From the NCBI GenBank assembly GCA_037176905.1, contig JBBBWG010000016.1:1-38946 (forward strand): a stretch of DNA of 38,946 nt, given 5' to 3'. Shown in pieces: positions 1 to 9,683 of the stretch (the first letter of the stretch is position 1; each line of letters opens with the position of its first letter). Made by a program: the position numbers and the translations under genes. This DNA comes from Azolla pinnata (lineage: Eukaryota > Streptophyta > Polypodiopsida > Salviniales > Salviniaceae). The notes under the pieces are model-generated. The model worked only from the letters and a program-made list of their open reading frames with translations, had not been told where the DNA came from and did not search any database.

Positions 1-243
1 GTGCCTATACTAGGTATATATGTCGTATACTTGCATTCATCTCTTTATACGTATGCGTATACGTATATGTAGTGCATACGTGCGTGCCTATACTAGGTAT
101 ATATGTCGTATACTTGCATTCATCTCTTTATACGTATGCGTATACGTATATGTAGTGCATACGTGCGTGCCTATACTAGGTATATATGTCGTATACTTGC
201 ATTCATCTCTTTATACGTATGCGTATACGTATATGTAGTGCAT
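1..243. repeat. 83-bp tandem repeat, about 2.9 copies
   Basis: The unit beginning GTGCCTATACTAGG starts at 1, 84 and 167, giving an exact 83-bp period; the third copy ends near 243. The copies look identical, so the array is recent or kept homogeneous. Each unit holds alternating TA/CG/TA steps (around TATACGTATGCGTATACG) that are nearly self-complementary and could extrude a cruciform. The array runs off the left edge of the window, so its true size is unknown. The short reading frames across it only mirror the repeat. Confidence 0.97.
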
Positions 244-708
244 TCATCCTCTGACCCGAAGCTCCAGATTCTCTCCCTACAGATACCACTACTCTTGTGC
301 TCCAATCTCTTGCTGAAAGCTTCGATGCTCGGAAAGCACGGCTACATCACTGGTCCAGAAAAAATCTGCATCGTCCACTTACTGTTTTTGCTTGTGTGAT
401 CCATCCGTGGATCTATGTCGTTTAAAAAATCGGTATTTTATGAACGAAACATGTGTAGAATGCTCTGGCGTATTTAACATTTCGGAACTGTCATTGTTTT
501 AAGCCAAGATTATAAATATCGAAAATAGCTTTTTACTGGGGCTACTTGTTTTGTCTGGAAAGTGACCATTAGTCGTCTCGCGGGCTTAGATTTGATATTT
601 GATTTTCTATAGTTTAAGATTTTATAATCCTAATAATGCCAAGCAATGGAACTGAAGCAAATTTAGCGGTATGTAAAATTAATTGATTATTAGTTTTTTG
701 TATACTTA
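244..708. other. Intergenic, no gene seen
   Basis: AT-rich sequence without a convincing coding frame, splice-bounded exon or RNA gene. Short open frames here begin inside the upstream tandem repeat. Confidence 0.6.
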
Positions 709-1060
709 TTTTTACAAACATCCGGCGATGATCGATTGGCCGCTTCCACGCTAAGATTTTTACAAACATTTAGCGATGATAGATGGGCACTTACTTCCAT
801 GCCAGATTTTTACAAACGTCTGTTGATGATCGATGACCGTTTCCACACCAGATTTTTACAAAACATATGGCAATGGAACGACGGCCGCTTCCGCGCCAAA
901 TTTTGACAAACCATATGGCGATGATCGATCGCTGCTTCTGCACCAAATCTATTTACAAAACATCCAGCGACTATCGACAACCGTTTCTGCACCAAATCTG
1001 TTAACAAAACATCCAGCGACAATCGGCAGCCGCTTCTGCAACAAATGGTTTACAAAAACA
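709..1060. repeat. Degenerate tandem repeat, ~50-bp unit, about 7 copies
   Basis: The motif TTTTTACAAACAT or close variants recurs at about 709, 757, 807, 853, 900, 950, 1000 and 1050, a spacing of 46-50 bp. Each is followed by a version of 'ccagcgatgatcgat...ccgcttctgcaccaaat'. Copies have diverged by substitutions and small indels. Open frames on both strands across this stretch are a by-product of the repeat. Confidence 0.9.
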
Positions 1061-1420
1061 GACGTCGAAAGATGATCGAACGCCAGTTCCCTGCACCAGA
1101 TTCTCACGAGTATCCGACAACAATTGATTGCTGATATTGCATCGGAATCAAACGTCGAGCTAAGATCGACTTTCGCCACGCGATCGATCCGAGCGAAGAT
1201 CGAACTCACAAGATCATCAGAATCAAAGTGAATCCAATTCTAGACCCAAGAAAAACATTAGATGATCAAAAGTCTTTGGAGATTATTATTTTCCCCAAAT
1301 AAAATTCATAGTTTGAAAACAGAAGAAGAAGACGAAGAAGAAGAAGAAGGAAAGACACACACAGAGAAACAGGGGATCGATTAGGGTTTCAGGAATCTGC
1401 AGGAAAAAGCCATGGCGTAA

Positions 1421-2297
1421 ATGAAGAAGCTCCTCCTCCTCTTCCTCCTCCTCTCTCTCAGCCTCGCTCTATCTGCTTCTCACCCACGTCTCTGCACAGG
1501 TAAAGTCTCTCCTCCCCACGCTCTTGAAATCCAGGTCCTTTTTTTTTTTGCTGTTTCTATTTGCCATCTATCCTTGCGTCCATGGGAGGGGATTCTAGGG
1601 TTTTGGGTTTAGGGCGGGGATCGCCTCGTTCCATCTGCTACCTGTCCCGAGCAGACTGTTGTGGCTCCCGGTGTAGTTTACACATGACACAAACTATTTC
1701 TGGCATAGGCACCGATCTCCATCGCTCATTGTGCTCTTCATGTCAGAGGTCTTTGTGTGGACACAACACAGGCGTCTGAAATGTGAGTTCTGGTTTCGAA
1801 TATCCGTCATGTATAATATTCTCCTTACCGGGGTTTTTGTGTGAACAAAACACAGGTCCCTGAATTATGGATTCTGGGTTTAATTTCTATGCAGCCTATT
1901 GTGTTCTCCATATTGGGAGTCTCGCAAAACTCAAGCTTTGATGTATCTAGGGCTTCTACTCAGCGAGCGAGTTTTCAATCTATCTAACACATGCATATAT
2001 TTCTCTATGCTTGCTTATGCTCTTGACTTTTTAGCTCATCATGCGAAGCCTTTGTTCCAAGCTTTTGTGACTTTGAATGTTGATTCCCAACTATGTAACT
2101 TCTTCCACTACCTTAAAGGTAAATGCATGTCCATATGGTATAGCTTGTTTAACTCAAGTTTACGGGTTTGTGGGCTTCCACATTTACTACTAGCCCACTC
2201 AACAAAGTAATGCAGAAAGTAGTTCCTGTAGTATGTGTGATGTGTAGGTGAAGGATATGATGTAAAATTACCTGATAGGATTGTGAAGGATCCAATG
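1421..2297 (+). CDS. Doubtful secreted or membrane protein, first two candidate exons
   Basis: A purine-rich leader with GATTAGGGTTTC (about 1379-1391) precedes ATG at 1421. The first 26 codons read as a strong signal peptide: MKK, then a run of Leu/Ser, then SASHPRLCTG. A donor (CAG|GTAAAG) closes the exon at 1499 in phase 1. A possible second exon at 2248-2297, after TGTGTAG, continues in frame as GEGYDVKLPDRIVKDPM, with a weak donor (GTTAGT). A minimal upstream frame ATG-GCG-TAA ends directly before the ATG. I recognise no family and could not follow the gene further. Alternatively the 1.3-1.5 kb segment is only a leader exon of the LSM2 transcript. Confidence 0.3.
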
Positions 2298-3187
2298 GTT
2301 AGTATTGGTTCCTTGTCTCCTTGTTATCCATTTATTATCCTCTCTTCCCCAATAGATGTATAATTCAAAGAGTATTGGTGTAAGTGGAGAATCTCATTAT
2401 TTAGATGTGCGACTCTTTGAGTTCCGTGAAGAAATCCTTGTTGGTTCCTGGCTGACATCTTGATGTCCTTTCCTGTAGGGACGGCCTACCATTGCCCTTA
2501 AAAGTGGCCATTTTAGTCTATAATTTGTCCCGTCGTACACTGTCAGAAGACTTCTTAATCAACAAAAGCAAGAATATAGTGGCTGGCCTCTTTTTAATTT
2601 CCCTTAGGATCTCTTAAGAGGGATGCTACATGATTGTTTGGTGGTTTTTGCTGTTCTTTATAAGACTACAAAGCTATATAGGTTATTTACACATAAGACA
2701 TTGGCTATCAGAGTATATATTGTATTAGATTTCTCAGGTCCAGCTCAAACCCTAATACACAGCACATTGAATAGCACATTGAATCTATATGCCATTGTCC
2801 TAGGAGAGCGTTTACAGGCTGTTGGCAGTTATATTGCACAGAAGAGATTCCTTATTCAAGAATGCAGTGTTCTGTGGTACACCAGAAAGAAGGGGAAACT
2901 ATCAACGCACCTAACAAGAGAGCTTACTACATTTACGTTTGGAGTGTGTGGTCACTTTGTGTTAAATTTGGGCACAAGCTGAGTCTATTAAAAGGAACTG
3001 CCAATGAAGTCGTGACCCAATAACAAAACTTGGGCTAAGTCGAATCTTGTCCCTGCCCTCATTGAGGAGACCGTACCATCTCAAAACCTGGTAATCGGAT
3101 AAGCTGGCAAATCATCTATGCCTTTGTCAAAGTGCGAGTCCGATCAAAATTGACGGGAAGCTACACGACCATGCTCAGGTTGTGTTG
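1500..3187. other. Intronic or intergenic, no further gene seen
   Basis: Apart from the candidate exon at 2248-2297, this stretch has only short frames without family features. The 119-codon frame at 2623-2982 resembles nothing I know and has no convincing splice context. Confidence 0.5.
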
Positions 3188-3249
3188 TATTTAAGCTGTC
3201 CATTTTGTCACTGTCCTACCCAGAAACCTTCACATCTTCATCTGAATCG
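3188..3249 (+). promoter_or_regulatory. Possible LSM2 TATA box and first leader exon
   Basis: TATTTAA at 3188-3194 is followed about 30 bp later by a C/T-rich segment and a donor-like CG|GTATGTAG at 3249/3250. That would make a short noncoding first exon spliced to the leader exon that ends with the LSM2 start codon (acceptor TTTTTCAG at 4089-4096). This is positional inference only; no transcript evidence is available. Confidence 0.3.
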
Positions 3250-4182
3250 GTATGTAGGTGAATCTCTTTAGCATTTTTTCCCCTGTATTGGTGGAAACTT
3301 GGATGACTCATGCTGAATGGCATGGACATTTAATTAGATGCTCGAGGATTCACGCATGTGGTTGCTTATTTTTTCTCTTTTCCTCATGGTAAATGCATAC
3401 AATGTAGCCTTGTTTTTACTCATTCATGTTAATCGATTTGATAGCCAGTGAGAGGTGACAGAATTATCGTGCTATCTGTAGGCTGGCCAATTCTATAAGA
3501 ATGCGCTTATGCACAGTGAACATATGGTTTCGTGTTTCCCTATTTGTTTTGAGCGAGAGAAAGAGGGGAGTGAGTTGGAAGTAGCTAAAACGCACATTGG
3601 AGACCCAACAAGCAATGAATATCACTTTGAAAACATCCCCACCTTTAAACTTATTTTCTAAGCGGATCTTGCTTTCATCTCCCTGCACTAATCCTAATCT
3701 ATTCTCCTCTCAAAGCTCCACTATGTCAGCCTTACGTACGCACTAAGTTCAAGACGATGGAAAAGGCTAATGCTAAATGTAAAAGAGATTAATGCAGGGA
3801 TGTGCATGCTCATATCAGTATTTGAACAGAAGGATTAAGTATAATAGGGTAATGGCAAGATGTAAGAAGGTAATAAACGAGGATGCGAGATCAAAATGTT
3901 GAGTGAAGAGCATCCGCCTGTACTCTTAGATCATGGAAGCTCATCAACTCCTCTTTTCTGCTTGTCCTTACCATGATTTTAGGTGGTTTCAGTTGATTTT
4001 TACCTCCTACAACTCTTTAGTTGTTATTGTGCTAGTACTTATGGTATGTGTATCTGTGTTTGTTAATTCTCTAATAAGGGTCCTGATCTTTTTCAGAAAC
4101 ATTGCTTAGTGATCTTTAGCAGAATTTCGGATAAGACAGTTCATTCAGCCATCGATAGCTATTTCCATCTGCTTATTTAAAA

Positions 4183-5091
4183 TGGTAAGAAGAAACATGT
4201 AGCAGTTCAAATGCTATTTGTATTTTCTAGCGCTATTTATACACTCACCGTCAAGTTATTCTCTCTTTTTTCTTTTCTCATGACAGCTATTCTTTTCGTA
4301 CTTCAAAGAATTGGTGGGAAAGGAGGTCACAGTCGAATTGAAGAATGATCTAGCAATTAAGGGCACATTGCATTCAGTTGATCAGTATCTCAATATTAAG
4401 CTTGAGAACACAAGAGTGGTAGATGAAGCTAACTACCCTCACATGGTAAGTTACCATTGAGCTTCTTTGTTATATAATTTTGACATCCTCTGAATTACTG
4501 ACCATAGTTGCAAAATACTTAACATACAATTTGTATGCTAAGTATTTTACCTTTTATTGAATTATTTACAATATCTTTTCTAAGCATAAAATATGTTCGA
4601 TATTTCTCATATTTATCTGCATTTAGTACCTAATTTGCCAACATTGACTCATTTTACTCTCTAGTTCATACAAATTTCACACAATAACTTCGCTGCATGG
4701 AAAAAGCATGCCAATATTGCTGCAAAGGGATAAAACACTCTATCTCAAAAGAATTATTTAGACCATAAGCTCTTTTGTATACTTTGGAAATGTAAAATAC
4801 TTGTTACACAAAGAATACCTAGCTTATGTTGGACAGTCTGGAATTGCAGATGTAAAATGTAAAATAAGTCTTAAATACGTTTCAGTATTTTAACAGGTAC
4901 TTTATGCATCAACAAAATTGCATTTTTTTTAACAACTACATAGTAACAATACATGCAAATTTGCTCTGCAGCTTTCGGTGAAGAATTGCTTCATCAGAGG
5001 CTCGGTTGTTCGCTATGTTCAACTTCCACCAGATGGTGTCGATGTTGAAATTTTACATGATGCAACACGTCGTGAAGCACGTGGGGAATAG
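4183..5091 (+). CDS. LSM2: U6 snRNA-associated Sm-like protein LSm2
   Basis: Exons 4183-4185, 4287-4445 and 4972-5091 give 93 aa, the usual LSm2 length. The first coding exon contributes only the ATG: the donor GTAAGA follows at once, and the acceptor TCATGACAG leads into LFFSYFKELVGKEVTVELKN. The Sm1 motif holds the RNA-binding Asp33 and Asn37 (HSVDQYLNIKLENT), and Sm2 holds IRGSVVRYVQLP. The C-terminus is ILHDATRREARGE. LSm2 is shared by the nuclear LSm2-8 ring, which binds the U6 3' U-tract for splicing, and the cytoplasmic LSm1-7 ring, which acts with PAT1 in decapping and 5'-3' mRNA decay. A noncoding part of exon 1 probably begins at 4097 after CTTTTTCAG. Identification is very secure; the transcription start is not. 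Confidence 0.97.
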
Positions 5092-8040
5092 AAGCTCGTG
5101 TGCATTTTGTTTTCGCATTCTGCTTTGACAATCGTGAATGATATTTTTGTTGGAGCCGTAGACTTTTATCACAGGTATAGAATGCTACATAAAGCTTTGG
5201 AGCGGCATCTCTTAATGTGAGGTTCTGAGTGGCATGCATGGACATGTGCAATCTTCATTTCTATGATTATTACTAACCAATTCTCTAATCACATGCTAGT
5301 TCTGATGTATTTCATGCATTGTTTTGCAAGTGGGACAAAATTGATATGGACAAAGAGTCGTGTATGTGTAGATTTTAGATAGAATTTGGGACATGGCTAC
5401 AACCATAGAATGTGGTTAATGTATGTGCTTAGTGTTTATGAGCAAGCTCATAGAAAGATACATTTCCCGTGGAGGAAACAATGCATGTAATGATGAATGA
5501 AAATGGAATCCATTTTATCAATCGGAATGTCAACTGGTTTGAGTTGTGTTTGGGGAGGCATTCTCTCGTAAATTGTGGTGCATTGAAAACACTACATAAG
5601 CTCTTTCTTGTTGGTTCCATGCATGATTCATGTTTCCTCGTGTTTTGTTTGACATACTGAATTATGAGGTAACTACTACCTGAACTAGTTAGTGGTGATT
5701 GGTAAAATCATTGTCGAGGATTATGAGGTAACACAAGCCTGCATCTGCGTTAGCAAAAAAATAAAAATAAAATCGTTGCTATCTGAGCTTCTCGATCTTT
5801 CGCAGGCTCAAATTCTGATGACGTTGCCAGAGCATTTCAGAGCAAGTAAAGCTGTGAATATTTGTGTTGCTTGAAGACTGTTGTGTTCGTGACTCGTGAG
5901 CTTGCCTCCGAGAAACCATGTAGTTTGAGAAGACCTATTCTGTGTGTGTCTGTGTGTGTGCGAGTTATCGTGAGGAACTCTTTGCCAGTTTTGTCAAAAT
6001 ATGACACTAGAGTAGAGACATCTGTGTATGCGATAAAAACCTGATCCGAGGAGCCCAATCGAAGGAGGACCAATTCAATAGGACCAAGTCTGCAGCAACT
6101 GTACCTGTAGAACGAACTTCGTGTACCACGGTTCTTTTTTTCCTTTAAGGCATCGGCGCCTTCAAAATTTAGCTAACTTCGCATCCATGGCGTCTAGTTG
6201 CAAGAAGCTTTGCCTGAATGGTCTAGCTGCAGACGATTTTGACCGGTTCCAGTAGTAGCAGGAAGGGTCAGGAACAAGAACCAACTGTAAATTCTGTTGG
6301 CTCCTCGACGAGAGAATGCGGAAACAGGTCAGTTGCCTGACCCTTGATCGTCGCTTCATCATCGATCTGCACGATGACGACGGAAGGGACTTGTTTGCTG
6401 ATAATAATCTGCTTAAGGCTTCTGGGCTGCGAATGAGAAGGCTTTCTTTGACCCGATACGCTTCCAGTTAGCTTTCTTTGACTTTCGCAAGGTTCTTTCT
6501 GTACAGTCTGGCTCCGTGTCTTCTGGCATTCTCTCTGCTTGTCCTCTGGCGAACGACGATCAGATCGTGGCGCTTGCCTCTTCGCGAAAGAATGCCTTCC
6601 AACGCTAAACACATTCGGAGCTCCGGTTTTTTCTGGCATCACCGTCCAAATGATTTGGCCAACGAGTATTAATATTCATGAGAAGATCAAATCTTCTGAT
6701 CTGGCAACAAAATCGTCCACGCGCTATTTACGAGGGCAAGTTGGAGAGCATGATCAAACACGTTGAGGAACGGAGTCGTAAAGAAAGAAAGAAAGGCTTA
6801 TAATTCGGGGCCAGTTCTCTAGCCAACGGTGGAGCAGAGCCCATTTCTCAACTCTGTTGTTTAATCAGAAAACATCGTCACATGGGGCTATCTATCCAAG
6901 CTTTGCGAGCATCTTCTACTTAATCTAACCCCAACTCGTCTAAACTGTCTCGGAATGAGAGATCGGAGCATGCCTTGATTGCATATTAGCCTCGTAATAA
7001 ACTATCTCTGAGGTTCTCCCATAGATACTTACGAATCTATACTTCAATCAACGAGAAGAAGCAGAGTTCATATATAATTTTTCAAAAGGCCAGTTTTAAG
7101 TAAAGGCGCTATCTCTACTTTGCCCGGAGATTCTTATCTCTGCTTTGCTCAGAGATTCTATGAAGCTGCCTTTTTTCTTTTTTTATCAAGAATCAAAGAT
7201 CCCTCGTAGGATGGATATTCATCCACAGGAACCTCGTCGCCCACCAGGGGTCCCTCCATTTCTAGTTATAGCTAGCAGAAGCGGACAAAACTGCAATCAA
7301 TCGGATAATTTGGGTTAATTTTGATCGCTAGTAACCTGCGATCAGGCTTCTCCTCATCTGAACCATATGTTCCATATTCGCATGCTCGTGCATGGATTTA
7401 TCGCGTTGCAACTGACGCTGTCTCCCTAAGGCCAGAGAGTCTTCTACAGATCAGTGCCTCGCCGACAGTTACAGTTAACGACTCAAATACTCGCAGTCGA
7501 CAGAGTCAGCTTTAACTGCCGATCTCTTTCGTGTACTGAGCCTCGATCACTGCAATCTGCTCAGGGCAGTCGCTCCCTCCAGATCTCAGAATGCAAGCAT
7601 GCTCCCACTTGCCTACATTCATCATCTGCATGAGCTCAATCAGCAACTGCATTATTTCACGGCCATCCTGGGCAGCGAGCTGCATTAGGGGGGGGGGGGG
7701 CAATGTCGATTCGAGCATATATTATGTTCCGAATCCCGATTCACGTGGTTCAGACTGCAGATTACAAGCTCGATCATCTATCGTGCATTCTTCTGGCTTT
7801 CTTCAATCCGGTTTCGTCCTACTGTTCCGAGCTGGTGGGCTCTGGACCAAGCAGTTCTTCCCTTTTCCCAGTTCCTTTCTCCCCCCTTTCCTTTCTATCT
7901 TTCTGCATGGGCCCAGCCAAGGGGTAGATGCAGCAGCAAGGGATCAGATCTGGGGCGGGGCCATTGCAGATCGATGCACAATTCAGGCCGTACACAACCA
8001 CCGATCCAATCAGTTGATCAGCTTAGCACAAGCAGAGCGC
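5092..8040. other. LSM2 3' UTR, then a 3-kb stretch without a recognised gene
   Basis: The first few hundred bases are presumably LSM2 3' UTR. The rest has short frames on both strands. The longest (minus strand, 6268-6642, 124 codons) has no recognisable domain, signal or splice context. Small local features are a 25-bp imperfect tandem pair near 7109-7160 (ATCTCTRCTTTGC..AGAGATTC) and a 13-G run at 7688-7700. I see no transposon ends or RNA genes. Confidence 0.5.
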
Positions 8041-8100
8041 GGCGATGAACAAAAGAACGAATGAACGAATGAACGAATGAATGAACGAACGAATAAATGA
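8041..8100. repeat. (GAAY)n microsatellite
   Basis: Repeated GAAC/GAAT tetranucleotides, slightly interrupted, between about 8045 and 8100. Confidence 0.85.
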
Positions 8101-8139
8101 AGATTCAATTGAGCGGAATCACTCGAACCTTGCCCGCCC

Positions 8140-8933
8140 CCCCTTCTCTCCGCTCTTCTCCGCTCTTCTCCGCTCTTCTGCTCTTCAACTCTTCTTCTAT
8201 TTCTGATCTCTTATGTTTTTCTCTTCTGTTTTCTCTTCTGTTTTCTTCTTCTGGTTTTCGTTCTGTTTTTTGTTCTGGGTTTTTTTTGTTCTTATGAATG
8301 AATGAAAGAACAAAAGAAGACAAAGAACAAGAACAGTTCAGAGAAGAAGAAGAAGAAGAAGAAGAAGAAGAAGAAGGAAGAAGGAAGAAGAAGGAAGAAG
8401 AAGAAGACGAAGAAGAAGACGAAGAAGAAAGACAGACAGGCGAAGCTCTCCATCTCCATCTCCGATCTCCATCTCCGATCTCCATCTCTCCGATCGTTCC
8501 GTATTCTCTCCGGAGATTCCGTTTTACCCTTTCTTTTCTCTGTCTGTCTGTCTGTCTGTCTGTCTGTCATCGCCTTCTTTTTCTTCCTTTACACCACGCT
8601 TCGCCATAGCCGGAGCTTCTTCTTCTTCTTCTTCTTCTTCTTCTTGCTTCTTCCTTCTTCCTCCTTCTTCTTTCCTCCGCTCCTTCATATTCGTCCTTCT
8701 CTGTACCTCCTTCCATCGGCCACGCTCGCTCCCTCCTCCTCCTCCTCCTCCTCCTCCTCCTCCTTCCTGTACACATTGTCTACCTCCCTACCCTCTCTCT
8801 CTTTCTGCCTCTTCTGTACAGTTTTAATCTCTGTGTGCTTTCCTCTCGTCGCCATCCCTCCATCATCGTCGAAGTTCCCATCGCCTCCACTACCATCTCC
8901 ACCGGTGCGAGAGATTCAGATCGGTATGGCTAT

Positions 8934-8964
<31 letters not shown>
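8140..8964. repeat. Cluster of pyrimidine/purine microsatellites
   Basis: In order: 11-bp CTCTTCTCCGC units near 8145-8180; an interrupted (GAA)n tract 8341-8432; (TCTG)n 8539-8568; (TTC)n 8617-8645; (TCC)n 8731-8763; (TC)n 8935-8964. The GAA tract and the TTC tract about 200 bp downstream are complementary and could pair as a long hairpin. The many long low-complexity frames here (poly-Lys/Glu or poly-Ser/Phe) come from the repeats and are not genes. This cluster lies directly upstream of, or inside, the leader of the transporter gene. Confidence 0.9.
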
Positions 8965-8967
<3 letters not shown>

Positions 8968-9683
8968 CCTTTCCCCCTTTCTGGTGCGATCGTTTCTTGC
9001 CGCCGAATGTTTTTCCTCTCTTTCTCTTTTGTCATTTTTTTCCCCTTCTAAGATCGTTCCACCTTGCGGTTTCTGGTGCTCTCTTCCTTTGACAGAAGGA
9101 AGATGAGAAATTCGGCGTTTCTGAGTTTCTTTCTCTGTTGTTACATTCTTGCAGGAAGGAGGGCCAATTCTAATCCCTTACAAGATCCTTCCTTTCATAA
9201 TCGTAATAAGTCGGAAGATCGATCTCCATAAAGGAATAAGGCGGGTGTGCGTGGAGTAGAAGGAAACTTCACTTTGAAAGAGGTAGGGGAGCTTGCTTTC
9301 TCCCCCACCCCCAAGTGAAAACTGGAAACAGCAGAAACAGAAACAGAAGAAGTGGCTTCCTCTGAGGGAGGCGCACACACAGATTCTCCTTGCTGGGAAG
9401 GGCAAATCTTTATTTCCACTGATCTAGAACAGAAGAAGAACGAAGAACTTCAAGAAGCATAAGAAGGTAAAAAAGGGAAGAAAAAGATCAAGCAGCAGCA
9501 GAAGGAAAAGGAAGAAGGCCAAGAAGGAGAAGATCAAGAAGAAAGAAGGAAGAAGAACAAGAAGAAAGGAGGAGAAGATTAAGGAGGAGGAGGAAGAAGA
9601 AGAAGAAGAAGAAGAAGAAGAAGAAGAAGAAGAAGAAGAAGAAGGGTAAAGTTCAACATCAACAGCAAGAACAAGAGAAAAGA
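8800..9683 (+). promoter_or_regulatory. Probable 5' leader of the transporter gene, with a leader intron
   Basis: A donor-like GATCG|GTATGG at 8923/8924 is followed by a (TC)n tract and a pyrimidine-rich stretch. It could pair with the acceptor TTACATTCTTGCAG ending at 9154, giving a leader intron of about 230 bp. The following leader is very purine-rich and ends in (GAA)n at 9591-9645, close to the ATG at 9684. Exact transcription start and splice use are inferred from sequence alone. Confidence 0.35.
9591..9645 (+). repeat. (GAA)n tract in the transporter leader
   Basis: About 18 near-perfect GAA triplets less than 40 bp upstream of the start codon. Tracts like this are length-variable, and this one probably lies in the mRNA leader. 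Confidence 0.9.

Noticed and set aside
1..1060. CRISPR-like repeat-spacer layout
   Set aside because: The units are contiguous tandem repeats without unique spacers, in a eukaryotic genome.
6268..6642. 124-codon minus-strand frame
   Set aside because: No recognisable domain, signal, splice sites or repeat structure; plus-strand frames are open in the same place, so it looks like chance.
8292..9051. Long frames of Lys/Glu, Ser or Phe across 8.3-9.0 kb
   Set aside because: Low-complexity translations of GAA, TTC, TCC and TC microsatellites, with no splice or domain support.
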